Source: Circinella minor
Taxonomy: Eukaryota > Mucoromycota > Mucoromycetes > Mucorales > Lichtheimiaceae
DNA length: 60,521 nt
Reading direction: 5' to 3'
Assembly: GCA_016758965.1 (NCBI GenBank)
Contig: JAEPRB010000237.1
Location: forward strand, 1-60,521
Part shown: in pieces, positions 11,320-25,079 of the stretch
How positions within the stretch are numbered: the stretch's first letter is position 1
Layout: every line of letters starts with the position of its first letter
Notes under the pieces: generated by a model
Told to the model about the DNA's origin: nothing
Seen by the model: the letters and a program-made list of their open reading frames with translations, nothing else
Databases searched by the model: none
Translations under genes and position numbers: made by a program

Positions 11320-12789
11320 TAAAATTTAATAATAATAGTTGGAGATTTTTTGTTTTTTTTTTTATCTCATCACACTAAATAATAAATTACCCAAAAAGAA
11401 AAAAAACTGCATTGTCGGATGTTTCAAAAATTTTAATCACTAGTGAGAATCATTCGTCATTGAGTAAACATTTTTAACCCTGGAATCTAAAGATGAATTC
11501 TATTTTTTCTTTTTTCTTTTTTTTCCCCTGCATCTTATCAAAAGATGGATCGTGAGAAAGAAGTGATTTCTTTTTTATTATTATCACATTAAAACAATCT
11601 GGTTGATAATGTAAACTAAAGTGAGTTTTAATCTATTAAATAAGGGGAACATAATTACCAAAAAATATTCAAAAGGAAACATCTGATTTCCCCTTCCGAA
11701 GCGAGCCGGTCCTCCCCTCCCCCTCCTCCTTTTTTGTATATCTTTTTGTTTTTTGCTCCGTGATCATTTTGATGGCGTGGAGTGCCAAAAAAAAATTAGG
11801 TGATACAAAAGAAAAAAAATTGTAATGCAAAGGGACCAGCACCGCCAACCCTTTTTTGTTTATGCTTTTCAACAACTGATATAAAATAATAATAAAAAAA
11901 GTCCGCTGAAAAATGTGGTTTTTACCAAGAAGAGGTTGATGGTGGGAAAATGACTTTCTTTTTTGGATTTGCTATAATATATGTTGAGAAACCTCAAAGT
12001 ATTTTATTTAGGTTAAAGGAAAAAGAAAAAGAAAAAGAGAAAGAAAGAAAGAAAGAGTAGATAAATAAATGAGGGGGTAAACCTTTTATAATGCTTTAAC
12101 GGGTCACACCGGGGGATAAAGAAGTTCAAGGAATAAAGTTTTAGCTTGAAAAACATGTAATAAACCAAGTGTATTGAAATTGTAAATTGAAAAGAACTAC
12201 TTTTATCTTTATAATAATAAAATCTACATGTTAATATATATAATATAATATATAACAGTCGAGTCGAGTCGAATCGAATCGAGTCGAATTGAGAAAAGAA
12301 ATGAAATATATATATATATATATATTATAAGTTGATAAATTTATCACTTTTATGTACGAATTTACTTATGGTTATTATAACTAAACAAGAAAGAAGAGTT
12401 TTACCTGGTTAACAAACTTTTACCCCACATAGACACGCCCAATATTTTTTTTTTTTTGGTAAAGTTCTTTTATTGGTCAAATTTTATTTACTTTTTTTTT
12501 TTTTTCTTTTTCACTTTGATTAAATCTTTTGGTTCAACTTCTCAAATTTTACTCTTCTTCTTCTTCTTCTTTTTCTTCTTTTCCCAACCTTTCCGGCTTT
12601 TAAACACAATTTTTTTTTTATTTTTTTTTATTTTTTTTTCAAATACATATTACCTATATATCAAATATTAAATAACAAAATAACCATTCAACCATTCCTT
12701 TTTTTTTTTTCATAAATTCTTATATTTGGAAAACACTTCATTAACAACAACAACAAAAATCAAAAAAAAAAGAAAAGAAACAACACTTT
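11320..12789. other. Intergenic region with low-complexity tracts
   Basis: Nearly 1.5 kb without a supportable gene. It contains purine-rich A/G microsatellite at about 12013-12058, a TA repeat at about 12306-12324, a CTT-rich stretch at about 12552-12576 and long poly-T runs just before the transcription factor. The small open frames near 11669-11875 (-) and 12456-12671 (+) translate to low-complexity peptides and are rejected. Confidence 0.4.
12258..12290. repeat. Pentanucleotide tandem repeat (TCGAR)n
   Basis: About six and a half copies of a 5-bp unit alternating TCGAG and TCGAA. It is the only TCGA-dense spot in an AT-rich interval, 500 bp before the transcription factor start. Confidence 0.7.
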
Positions 12790-15506
12790 ATGCCTGAAGA
12801 TTCTGCAAAAAGACAGCGTGTTAGTAAAGCATGGTAAGTTATTTATAGCTTTTTTTTTTTTTTTTTTTTTTTTGTCTTTTCTTTTACACTTTTGTTAATA
12901 TATACTCTTCTTTTATTTTCTACATTTAAAACATGAAAATTTCAAATCTAAAATGTTTTATCATTTGAAATTAAACAAAAAAAAAAAAAAAAATAGCGAA
13001 CAATGTCGACGGAAAAAAGTAAAATGTGACGGAGCAGTACCTTTATGTGGTAACTGTGTTGCACTAGATATTCAATGTACATATAAAGAATCAACTCGAA
13101 AGGTATATCATTATTATTATTTTAAATGAACAATGTCAAAAGATTATATTAAATTAATATATATATACATAATTAATTAATAGAGAGGACCCCCTAAAGG
13201 ATATATTGAAGCTATTGAAGGACGTTTACATAGATTAGAAGCATTACTTGGAAGTATTGTTCAAGAAGGTGATCCACGATTTCAAGCTGTTATGAATGAA
13301 CTTAATGCTCCATTAGAAACAGCTTATGGAGAACTTGTACGTCCACGACCAATGCAACGTAGCGTAATTGCTGGATTTGAAGAAGGGGGTGGTGGCCAAA
13401 ATACATCTACTCTATCTGAATATAGTGAAGAAATTCAACGGAGTACACCTAATGATATGGGAACAAATAATATGACAACAATCGATTCTGTGAATGATAA
13501 TATGTGTAATCTTTCTATTGATGAAAGTGGTCAACTTCGTTACTATGGAAGGTCATCGGGCTTTTACATGTTACAAGGCAGTAAAAACTTTCAAAATGGC
13601 TCTTTTCAGTTTAGCTCCGATGACGCTATTCATTCAATTCAACAAAGAGTGGATCCATTTGAGATGCCGCCAGAAGACTTACAACAACATTTGTTAGACC
13701 TTTACTTTGAATACTTTTACCCGTTCATTCCACTTTTACACAAAAAGTCGTTTCTGGAAAAGCTTCATAGTAAAGAACATCAACCTTCTCGATTGTTGTT
13801 AAACGCTATTTATGCTGTGGCATCACGCGTTTCTCCTGATCCCCGTGTTCGTACAGATCCTAACCAACCCGATACTGCAGGGGATGTCTTTTTTGAACGT
13901 GCACGTTTATTATTAGATTTTGAATGGAATAATTTCCGCGTTTCAACTATACAATCATTATTATTAATGAGTAGTCATCAAAATGGTGCATTAAAACCTA
14001 CTCGAGGTTGGATTTATAGTGGCATGGTAAGAAAAATAAAATTTAAACTTTTTTTGTTTGTTCCCATTGTTGAAAAAAGTTTATTTATATATAAAAAAAT
14101 TGTAGGCATTTCGCATGGCACAAAATCTGGGTTTACACAGAAATTGTGACACATGGAATTTATCAGAAGCTGATAAACAAGATCGAAAAAGAGCCTTCTT
14201 TTGTTGGTAAGTGATTATAATTTCTTTTTTTTTTTTTTTTTTTTAATGATGTGTTCATTGTTTGTTAACCTTTGATTATTTAATATAATAATATAGTTTT
14301 GTCATTGATCGTTTAACATGTGCAATGCATGGTAGAGCACCTATGATTGATGAACGTGATTATGATACACCTTATCCTACAGAAGATGATGAAGATGATG
14401 TGGGTCGTACACCACGCATTATAGAAAATTTTATTGCACTAATTAAACTTTGTGAAATTCTTGGTGATGTATTACGGGATTTATATATGGTGAAGGGACG
14501 AAAGCAACTTTCTGTAATGGCAACACCTGATAGTGTCATTTCAACACTTGACAAAGCACTCAACCAATGGATGACCAAATTACCCTCTAATTTACGCTAC
14601 CGACCCCCCAATACCAGATTGGCAGAGAGAGCACCAGCGCCGGCGTTGGAGTTATGTCAAGTACACATGCTTTTTTATACCACTTTGATTCTATTACATC
14701 GACCTTTTATTCCGGGACCTTCACAAAGTATTGCACCCTCTGTCTTTCCATCCGCATCCATCTGTACATTTGCAGCCAACAAAATTTTGGATATTGTTGA
14801 ATCGATTTTTGCTGATGGTCGTTTAGCTCATGTGAACAATTATTCCTTATATTTTATGTTTACTGCTGGTATCATTTTCATTTATAATGCTGCATCCACG
14901 GATAGTATGTTTTCATTTGAAGCCAAGATTAGTATAAACAAGATTATGCGTGCTATGGATGAAGTGGAAAAAACTTGGATTACATCCGCTCGTCATTGTA
15001 ATATTTTAGGAGAATTAGCTGGTCTTCGAGAAATTAATTTATCCAATGTGGATGGTAGTTATCGATCAAGATCTTCACAACAACGACAAGCAACACCTGC
15101 TCCTGCAAGTATAGCTGTTCCAAATTCACCTGTCATGCAACAAGAACAAGAAACAGTAGATTCACCTTCACAACAACCTCAACAATCTCAATGTTTATTT
15201 GCACCCCAAGCTGAATCAACAGAAGATAAATATTCCAATTATTATGCTGTATTTAATGAAAAATCACCTCCACGATCCAATGGATATGGTATCAATAGTC
15301 CACCATTTACAGGTCAAACACCTCCAGCTACTTCACCTAATCCACCCCCAGCTAGTCTTACAGCCTCATCACAAGCTGCTGCTGCTGCAGGAAAACCAGC
15401 ATTTGATCCATATGCCACCGCTTTCTGGGGTATGCCAACATCATTTGATATTGATGAATGGAATAGTTATTTTGATAATCAAAATCCCCAACGTTTACAG
15501 CAACAG

Positions 15507-15537
<31 letters not shown>

Positions 15538-15599
15538 CTGGATCATCACAAAATGGAAATAATATTAATAATAATAATATAGTTAGACCTTTTTGGTAA
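12790..15599 (+). CDS. Zn(II)2Cys6 fungal-specific transcription factor
   Basis: Five exons, 12790-12833, 12997-13102, 13184-14026, 14106-14206 and 14297-15599, give 798 residues. The binuclear zinc cluster is complete: Cys15, 18, 25, 32, 35 and 42 with spacing C-x2-C-x6-C-x6-C-x2-C-x6-C. A linker and dimerisation helix follow (R-G-P-P-K-G-Y-I-E-A-I-E-G-R-L-H-R-L-E). The middle homology (Fungal_trans) region runs from about 175 to 380, with L-Y-F-E-Y-F-Y-P-F-I-P-L-L-H and A-Q-N-L-G-L-H-R-N-C. The C-terminus is Pro/Ser/Gln-rich with a 13-14-residue polyglutamine run (15498-15536) and a poly-Asn end, typical of an activation domain. Role: nuclear, DNA-binding regulator, probably at CGG-type sites as a dimer. 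Target pathway cannot be read from sequence. The first exon ends inside the Cys15 codon. Confidence 0.93.
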
Positions 15600-15639
15600 T
15601 CATCTTCTTTGTATATGTAATATTTTTTTCTTTCTTTCC

Positions 15640-15671
<32 letters not shown>

Positions 15672-15879
15672 TCTTTCTTCAGCATCATCCATCCATCCAT
15701 CCATTCTTCACACACATATCATCATTATAATCATATTTTTTTTTTCAAAAAAAAAAAAAAATCGTTGTAGATAAACTTTTGTCATAAAAAAAAAAAGAAC
15801 TGCATTTTCATATATATTATTTTTATTTTTAATTTTTGTATATATAAATATAATTTGTATATATTATTTTATTATTTTA

Positions 15880-16329
15880 TTATTTTTCAAGTAAAGTATC
15901 ACAAAAATTGGCTAATTCGATATCACGTTTAGATAATCCTTGACAATCATGTGTAGATAAAGTAATTTCAACTCGATTATATACCTAAAAAAAATAAAAT
16001 AAAATATATTTTCAACAACAACAACCCCATTTGTTTTTTTATTGCATCCATTTATAATATAAACACATTACATTAAACCATTCAGGATGATGATCCATTT
16101 TATCTGCTTTAAGAGCAACGCGTGTCATAAATCCAAATGCTTCATTAAAATCAGTAAATTGATACTTTTTTTGAATAGCGTCTCTTCCTTCAGTCATAGT
16201 CCAACCAGATGATAATAATGGTTTTAATACATTTTGTCGTTCTGATTGATTTAATGTTGATAAAAATAATTTTTGTATATTCATTGTATTTTGAATTAAT
16301 GGACGTCTAAGTGTAATAAATGAAACCAT
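15880..16329 (-). CDS. Pterin-4a-carbinolamine dehydratase
   Basis: Two exons, 16329-16072 and 15984-15880, give 120 residues. The family core is seen as [18 protein letters not shown] followed by T-L-S-T-H-D and [10 protein letters not shown]. The H-H-P and later His are the residues known to act in the dehydratase. The enzyme recycles 4a-hydroxytetrahydrobiopterin after aromatic amino acid hydroxylation. In fungi it may also act in molybdopterin or other pterin metabolism. The Met1 start leaves a short basic, hydroxylated leader ([10 protein letters not shown]) that could be a mitochondrial presequence; Met16 is an alternative start giving a standard-length enzyme. It converges on the transcription factor gene, with 280 bp between stops. 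Confidence 0.92.
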
Positions 16330-17563
16330 AATTGTTTATAATTTGATTGAAAAAAAAAATAAAAAAATAAGAAGGAAAAGAAAAAACTCGTGGGAAACAA
16401 ATAATTTATTTTTTCGCTGGTTTTTAAATGAATACACCGGAAACCTTTGGTGAACCGGTCAACTGGTCTTGAAAAATTATCCAATAGAAGCAGAATTGTA
16501 CCTTTTGGAACTTACTTACCATTGCTTACAGCTTCCACGCACATTTTTTTCATTTCTTCACCAATCATTATGAGCCATCCAATCACTACTTTCCAGCAAG
16601 CACTCACTAATTCACACTTTTTCAAGTGACGTTTAAAATAAAAATAGTAATTTATTGTCAGGCCAAATCCCAAAGTTTTTGTTGGAGCTAATCAATAATA
16701 AAATATCACCCTTTCAAATGTCATTGTCGTTACAAGTGACATACTCCTAAATATTAAAGAGTAAGAAAAAAAATAACTATAGTTCATTATATAAAATTAT
16801 CAGTAAAAATAATCAATACTGTAGTACATAATGTATACACAAATATATTTATAATGTCTATTAAATGTCAATAAAAAATCATGGGTACGTTTCTTCACTA
16901 TATGGTTTGTTAAATGCTACAATAATTGCTATGTCGGTTATCTATAGTATAACACGAAAATGACAAAAGCAGTAAAGAAGGTTTAGGAAGATTAAATATG
17001 AAAGAGTATTCTTATTATTTCTCAATTTTATGCTACTTACTTTTATTCAAATGTGTACATGAACCCTTTTTTTTTTCTATTCCTCCCCCTTTTTTTTTTT
17101 ATCTTAATTTGTTTCATACGTATAATTGAAACAACAGCAACAAAACTGTTGTCGATTCAAATAAAAGTAAAAATAAAGACAAAATCGATCCATGTCACCG
17201 AAACGACATGGTGATCCAGTCAGTCTTTTGAATCGCATTTCATAGATTTATTCATTGCTCGGCTTCTCATAGTAATGTAGCCTTTTCATACTTTCATCAT
17301 TTTTTTTTTCGGTTTGTTGGCGGTCCATTAAGCTAGGGGGTACACTGTTTTTATGTATAGATTTTAAAGACCACTACACTTACCCTTTCACCTCACAGCA
17401 GAATATAACATAATATAATCTTACTCCTTTTATATAACGTAATAAAGAGAAAAAAATCTAACTACTATACCTGATAAAGATCTACTTAAGGAGTAATCGA
17501 GGGCCAAATGTCCGTATCTATAAAACAATAATAGATGTTATCCATAATTATTTTATTAAGTCG
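16330..17563. other. Intergenic region before the KDZ element
   Basis: AT-rich with scattered homopolymers and no supportable gene. The left end of the KDZ transposon should lie here, but I could not identify a convincing terminal repeat or target duplication by eye. Confidence 0.35.
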
Positions 17564-20500
17564 TCATGGTAATCCCAGATTATTTTTATTAATAATTCCT
17601 TCATTATCTTCGTCTTCGTCCAACAATTCATCCTCTTTTTCTCTTCCTTCCAATAACTCCACGTTAGTTTCTGCATCAAGTACTTCGTTTACATTCTGGA
17701 TTAATGAGTCAATGCCCATGAAATTTCCAATGCTTTCATCATCTATGATAGGGCAAAGTATGTCGACTTGCATAGTTAACTAGGTTTCGAACTGCGAGCC
17801 TTGCATTATATATGATAATAGACTCTTTTGCAGAACGACCCATTGGTGCATACATGCTTTTTTTGTCTGCATCATTCGTTTGGTCCCTTCATCTTCATCT
17901 TTCGTAATTATGTCAACTTTATCCAATCCTTCAGTAATTGTTTCGATATATTCCTCACCATATCGAATTACATTTGCGGCTTCATCCTATAAAAAAGAAA
18001 TTATATGTTTTAAAATTATAGTTATCAAAATAACATTGTAGTCTACTTACTTGAAGTGTTCTCATTTCTTCTAAAGCTCGGTTCCGTTTGTGAAATGCCG
18101 CAAAAGGCTTATCATTAGCACTTAATATATCTGTTGTTTCACGGAATTTGCTATTAGGAGAAAGAACATTTTGAGGATCAAGTTCTCCAGGGGTATCAAG
18201 CCTTTCATTGGGACCTTTGAGATAATGTTAGTACATAGATTCATTTAAATATGGTAAAAGTGACATAAAAATAACATACCAGCAACTGCAAGAAACTCTG
18301 TCCGGGCTTTCTTATACGCCTCCACCGCCTTTTTGACCTTGGAAGCCGCTGCTTCTTTTGCTTTTGCAAGTGCAACAGATCTTGTATAACCTAAAAATGT
18401 ATAATTTTTTTAGTACATATTATGAACCTGATTAGGAGCTCTTATTACCTATATGGTTATGCCATAAATCTGCTTGTGCAATATCGTAAAGCAAACACAG
18501 CGGAACGCACTTTCTGCCATCCATTATCAACATATTGGCGCAATGTTCCAATACGTGTATTGGATCTCCGTGTGCTAACTTGCCCCACTCTCTCATCTAT
18601 TTTAGCAATCAGATCCTTCCACTCGCCTAGCAAAGATCGTTGACTATCTATGGGGAGGTGACGCAATACCTGACATACTGCCATTGCCCGCTTCCATCTT
18701 TGTAGTAGTGTATGACCTAGATATGCATATTAGTTACAGTACTAAATACATAATAATGTTCAACATACCAATTTTTTTGAATTTCTTAGAAGCGTAATGG
18801 TCAAGCCCCAGGGTCAATACTAGTTGGCGATTTTCGGGAGACATATATCTTGTAGTAGAAGAAAATCCTCCAAGATAGGACCAAAGATGTTCAAGGTTTT
18901 CACCATCTCGAAGTCCAAAACCAGCAAGAGTATACGGGTGGTATTTGGCCTGGCATTTGGCCTCGTGCCCATATACGTGAAAAACACTGACAGCCATTGG
19001 TGCATTATAATAACTCCCCAACATTCTATTTGACAAACAAAGTTACAAATCAAGATAAGTTTACTGATAAGTATATATACAATCTTACCTTTAGTGCTGG
19101 CTTCAGCTTGCATCCGACGTCGTACATAATGGAGACGTGTGAACCAGATTTTTTAATAATTTGATTCAACACATTGAAAGTTTGAACAAAACTAAAAACA
19201 AATGCGGAGGCAGGTGTGTTAAATTAATCAGTTAAGAAGAACAACAGTAATTAGATGAGATATAGTACCTTTCACCAAGGGTTTTAATGTTCATGAATGC
19301 CAAGGGGAAATCGTGGCTACATGTAGCACCATATACACCCTTGACATCCAATGCAATTTTCGACCTTGTCGATGGCTTCTTGAGAGCCCGCCACGACTCA
19401 CACCCATCTGAAGACTATAAGATAAAATCAATTAAAGATGTTTTAGTCTAGATAACATATAAGCAAAGTATTTGCTAATTACCTTCACAGGTTTTTCAAT
19501 GATATCATCATCTGCTGCCCAGTATTTTTTGACCAACGGTATTGTTGGGTCATTTAGGCTCTGGTGGCTTTTAACCCGGTCAAATCGACGCAAGGACATA
19601 TTGCCATCCATTGCAATAACCATCCGATCACCATTGGGCGTCATTGCCTAATCCATATAAACACATCATTATAAGAATCTGCTTTTTTTCATAAGTTATT
19701 CCAATTTGGTCTCCTTTCCCACTCTAAAGCACTGTTAACGATTGTATTATCCTTTTACCCACCCGTTTTATCATCACAATGTCCATTTTGTTCTCTTGTC
19801 ATTTACCCTACCATCTCAACATCCATTTCTACTGCCTTATCCTCGATTTTACACCTTCATTAACCATTTTTATCACTACCATCATCCTTTAAGTACTATC
19901 CATCCCCGTCACTTAATCTATTTGGGTATTTTGGTCAATAGCTTTCGATTTACCTTCAGTCCACATGTGGGGCATGGGAAGTCTGGCTGGTTGATTTGAC
20001 ACCTTTAGTTATTGATGGTATCAACCAACATCATCATTTTACTATATACAGTCAAAGATGTATTTACCAGACTTTCTATGGATTTAGGCAAAGGAACCTA
20101 TTTGCGAGATATTATTAGTTCTATTCTCTTACTATTGTAATACATTCATTGGTAATATTGCTTCTAATTTAGTATACCTTGCTATCTTCATGTTCAACAG
20201 TAAGCCACTCCACAATAGATGCTACTGAAAGCTGACAGTTGATCCTAAGAGTTGTCATGCTTTTCAGCGCACTTACGTGAATTGCGGTTTTAGTTGCAGA
20301 TGGAGTAGTTGGTAGCATATGCTGCTCCATTAATGCCAAGGGAAGTGACCGTCTTTCACAGTTCCCATCACAGTATTCAACGTCTATGTTACGGATCGCT
20401 ACAATACACCCATATTTAATATCCTCGTTAACTAGATTATTTATCACGTTTTTTAATCCTTTTCATTATTTTCTTACCACACTTAAAAACGCAAAGCACG

Positions 20501-20997
20501 GATGCATATTTTTTTGGTGCAGCGCAGTGGCAAGGATGCGCATCAGGAAGTCTGATAGCTCTTGGATCAGGCTCTTGCCACCCAACTCCACGAAGATAAG
20601 CTGCAGCTAATTTTGGATACAACTGCGCGTAATGTTCAACAACACTGTCTTTTGAGTTGGAATCATAAAACGATGTGTTGATCCTGTCATTACTTCCAGA
20701 AGGTTGTTGTTCCTGCGTTGTTGCTGTGGGTGACGATAAAGGAAAGTTGTCATCTTCATCTCCTACATCACAATCCACGTAATCATCATCTTGTTGAACT
20801 GGTGGAAGAGGCTCCTCTGGCGTGAGGTTTGAGACAAGTGAATTCAAATAATCATAATCAATAGTACCGATATGAGAACCGGCTGGAATCGTGTACACGT
20901 TTCCATCATCATCCACAACACGATCTCTCATTCCTCGGTAAAGGCCGTAGGAGTTCTTTTTACGACGTTTTTTTGAATCAACAGAGGAAAAAGGCAT
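17564..20997 (-). mobile_element. KDZ-superfamily transposase gene, probably inactivated
   Basis: Coding blocks on the minus strand are joined by plausible introns: 20997-20478, 20398-20178, 20097-19954, 19647-19483, 19414-19269, 19191-19081, 19025-18769, 18716-18449, 18390-18280, 18214-18051 and 17986-17564. KDZ hallmarks are in order. A Cys/His cluster (C-H-C-A-A-P, C-D-G-N-C-E, C-P-T-C-G) is followed by A-M-D-G-N-M-S-L-R-R-F with the first catalytic Asp and I-A-L-D-V-K-G-V-Y-G-A-T-C with the second. Y-D-V-G-C-K-L comes next, then H-V-Y-G-H-E-A-K-C-Q and F-G-L-R-D-G-E-N-L-E-H-L-W with the conserved Glu. KDZ proteins are DDE cut-and-paste transposases. Three lesions interrupt it: TAA at 20005-20007, an apparent one-base loss near 18488-18491 and TAG at 17780-17782. 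Unrecognised splicing could remove some. The ATG at 20997 is chosen because the basic M-P-F-S-S-V-D-S-K-K-R-R start follows a hydrophobic, unlikely leader. Confidence 0.88.
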
Positions 20998-23900
20998 TAT
21001 AGTTAAGTAGTCAATTAACGGAAGGAAATAAAAAAAAATATGCGTAAAAGCTATAAACAATAGTAGCCAGGTCAAAGGTTTTATTGAGTAATTTTTCAAG
21101 ACCAGTTTACCAGTTCGCCAAAGGTTATAAGATTATTATTTATTTAATAAATTAAGAATTTTGGTGATATATATATATATGTGTGTATTGTATTATATGT
21201 GTATTCATAAAGAAATGAAAGTAAAAGTATAGTACATAGTAAAAAATTAACGTTGATACAAGACAACAATATCAAAATGTAACTTTCATTTTCTTCTTCT
21301 TGCCAATATCGACATAATTCCACAGCCAATGTTTTTTTTTTCGTCTTCGGTTGGGACCCGACCTCCTCTGGTTGGTGGTAGTTTTTTTAGCCAATGCCTT
21401 CTTTAATACTATATGGAACATAGCTTATTAGATGATAAAATGTGATATACGTAAGGGTTCTTTTATCTATTATTGTATTTATGTACCTTTCAATCAGGTT
21501 CTTGTCGTTTTGATTATTGAATGCTACGTATGATATTAAATTCACTTCTTCTCCAAACAAGGGTATCAACAAGAATATATATTACATCTCATTGTCACTA
21601 CTCATAAAAATAAGTTAGAAAAATAAATAAGCTTGTATGGGTGTATAATATAATGACAACATATTTATCTGTTTTGTATACTGATCTTTGTTTCCCCCAA
21701 GGTTTCTTTCCCCAGCAGCGAATATCTTACTGCTGACCTGTCATGACAACAGATCCAAAAGCATTTTAAGTTGTACATAATTTTCTTGAAATGCAACAAT
21801 AATCGCTCGTTCTTGAGTGCACGTCGTACAGTACAGCAAATGAAAATATCTAAAAGAATACTTGTAGTGACAAAAGAAAAGGTTTAAGCATATAAATTCA
21901 ATATTAATCATAACAACAATAATGATATAAAGAGAAAACTAATATGGCCATAAATAAAGAACATACTTTGTTGTTGATAACACCCATTCAGTCTTGTCAA
22001 GTAGATGGTAGACCCTGATCCAATACGATGCTCGCTATATACCTAAAATAGCAATAGACAGTGCTTTATTTCCATTTAATCGTGTTTACTTAATAAGAAC
22101 CAACTCACCTTATTTGAAACCAGCAAAGAAATGATCAAAGAAGGAGATATCAACCCAGTGACTACCCGGCTCAAGCAACAGCAACAAATGAATTGTTGCC
22201 ACCACAGGAGGGAGGAATCTGTCATGGCAAGGACAGCCATCAAGTCACTAAAATTGAGCCAAACTAACTCGGTCCTGTCTTTCATTGTCCTTCAGCAGGC
22301 GGAAGTGTTGGTCTCCTTGCGGACAAGTTTGGTTTTCCAGATGCGGGTGATCGCCTTTGCTGGTTATTACATTGCAATGCACCAAGGTCATCAAGATATG
22401 ACATTCGTTGTAAACCTTGAAACTTTATAAAAATTAGTATCGGTTATAAAATGTTCCAATAAAAAAGAAAAGTGGTTGCATAATGAAATATACTATTTCT
22501 AAATAAATTTATATTATTAAAAAAAAAAGCAGGTTTTTTTTTTAGCAAAAGGCATTTTCATCTGTTTCACAAGCCCAGTATATTTTATTCTGTCAGTTTG
22601 TTTCAGTTGTCTTCTTCATTATCTATTACTTAATTTATTACCGATGACAAATACGTAAAGTCGATGCAGCTAATAATAACAGTTCTAAAACTGCGAGAAA
22701 TAAAGCATCAACTAGTGACCGACAACCGAAGAACTAGAAGAGGAAGCGAAGGGGCTTCACTCATTGAACGATGCGATCAAGAGAATAATGAACACAATTC
22801 CTAACGATTATGATACTGGGATTCTGGCTATAAAGCTTTTTCGCTTCAATCTGAATTCAGGTATATGTAACTGCATTTAGTTATCCCAGCGAAAGTGTCT
22901 CGATCTTATATAAAGCACTTATAAAAAATTAATACACTGTTACAGATACCAACAAGTAACACACTGTTTTAGGCACCACAGGGATTAAAGCATGTACCGG
23001 AAGCTGTGTATTTTACAGAATATCAAAAAAGCTATACAGTGATGTTATGAAAGATCAATAAAGCAATAGCTGGTGCCATCCTGCGGTCGTTTGTTTTATC
23101 CCGCTGTGTTAGGTCGTGCCATTGACCCTTCCTTACTACCCTGCTTCGCAAGTTGTACTTTTGCATAAATAATATTTTCTAACATAATAACTTTTCTTTT
23201 TGGTTCAGTAGTATAATGATAATGAATTAACTTATTCAACTTACTAAAAGCACATGACAAATTAAAAATAAAAATATCGTACATTTATATTATATATATA
23301 GAATACAAAATTATAAGCAATGCAAAAGTTGATTATAAACCCAATATATCTTTTTACTAAAAAAAAAAAGTAAAAGTAATTCATAAAATAGGCATAATAA
23401 CTATTAAAGAAAATATGAAGAAGACAAAATGTGTATTTTAAGATAAATTCTTTCATAATCATATTTGGAAGCATAATGGTGTATAAGTCAACAAGGTAAC
23501 ATATATATTCTGTGTGTGTGTTATTTATGTTACGTTACTTCCATTAACCAAAAGTAATGCTTACATAGGTAAAGAGGATTTAAGTAAAAGATAGTTATTA
23601 TCAGTTTCCTGATAAATAAGAATAATATCAGCTATATACATATGTAATCTTATTATTATGAAGTCATTATATCATATTATCAAGTGTCAGCTAGGTAGTT
23701 ATTGGAGACGGCAGGATAGTAAGGCATGACCAAAGACAGAGGATGAAAATAATCACCGCAGCACGGTACGACTTTTGGTTGCTGCTGTTGCAGTTTATTG
23801 TTTTATCTTCTTCTTTCCCGCTACAATAAGCTATACAAAAAAAACTTTCTTCTTTAAAATCTAAACTATGTCATCCTATAAAAGAACATTCAACCTCACA

Positions 23901-24079
23901 TCTCGTGCAACATGAAAAAGATAAGAACGCTCCGAGCAGCATTCTACTACTACCCACTAGAAAATCACGTAGATTATTAGAGAAAACTATGAGGGCATTA
24001 GATATAAGTGGTGCGAATGAAGCAGCAAGTATGGCAACTACTTTTACAGAGCATTTCAACATGCTAAATATTTTATAGC
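20998..24079. other. Gene-poor repeat-derived region
   Basis: No intact gene. A fairly GC-rich patch at about 22130-22430 and a coding-looking patch near 22725-22860 (L-E-E-E-A-K-G-L-H-S-L-N-D-A-I) look like scraps of mobile or repeat-family genes, but neither matches a family I can name. The right end of the KDZ element should also be here. The remainder is AT-rich. Confidence 0.35.
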
Positions 24080-25079
24080 TTCTTCAGGAAATGTCGAAGA
24101 GGAGGAAATCACACTGGTTGACTCAGTCGCTGTTACGCATGAGGAAGATCTTGACGCTGAACCTTCGACCTACCAAGTTCATTTTTCAGTTGAATGATAT
24201 TTTTTCTTCTTCTTGATTAGCGGCGATACATTACATGACAAACTGTATAAGCATTGTGTTAATTGGATGAAAAATTATAACAGTCTTACAAATCAAGAAG
24301 TATCTTGCTTACAGTAAGTATTCATTGAGAGCAATACACATGATCAAAGGATAATGAACGTGTCCTCTTACTTTGTTATGCATGATAAAATAGTGCTACA
24401 CTTTTCGGAATTGTGAATATGCTGAACAAAAGAGACCACAATTTAAATAAATCTTATCCCCCAACTAGTACTCTTTCAGAAGTCAATTATATTGCCAAGG
24501 GTATAGTTGTTAATGAACAGCAACGTGTTGTTGAAGTTTTAAATAATTTACACAAGGTAAATAACTTTTGCATATTTTTTATTTTGTTTTCGTTCTTCGT
24601 AGCGATATATATTGCATAAAATAAATTGTGGACTTTACATTCATAACGGTTGGCTATTATCTAGGTGTATTTAACTCGAGGAAGGTGTGCGTGTCGAATC
24701 AACAATGAAAAAAGCGACAATTATTTCACAATGAGTTATCAGAGCAGAAACTACCATTCAATACAAGGTGTGTGAGATTATGGAAGTTATGTAAGTAAGA
24801 GAAAAAAGATGTCGTAACGTGTGTCAATTAATAACTAACGATACGATTTTTGTGGTATCTAGTTGTATTAATGAATTAGAATATGGAAATTGGTCTACTT
24901 TGTCAAAATCTGAAACCAATGGCCTTTTCTATCAGAAAAAGGCTTTTGATATTATTTTCAGAACGTCGGACGATTTACAAAAAGTTTATCTCAATGTGTA
25001 AGTAGACATTGTTGTTAGTTAGTGAAGACACACTTACTTGAATTATCATTATTATTATTCACACTATTCTTTTTATAGA

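Noticed and set aside
12456..12671. Phe-rich open frame before the transcription factor
   Set aside because: Poly-T promoter sequence translated.
16447..16629. 60-residue plus-strand frame upstream of the dehydratase
   Set aside because: No conserved features; sits in the promoter region of the minus-strand gene.
17765..17800. GGTTTCGAACT resembling a tRNA B box
   Set aside because: No A box or cloverleaf at the right distance; it lies within KDZ coding sequence.
19742..19999. Plus-strand frame within the KDZ gene
   Set aside because: It overlaps an intron and the Cys-cluster exon of the opposite strand and has no family resemblance.
22131..22430. 99-residue plus-strand frame in a GC-richer patch
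   Set aside because: No family resemblance or splice context; other frames look equally coding-like, so probably a decayed repeat.
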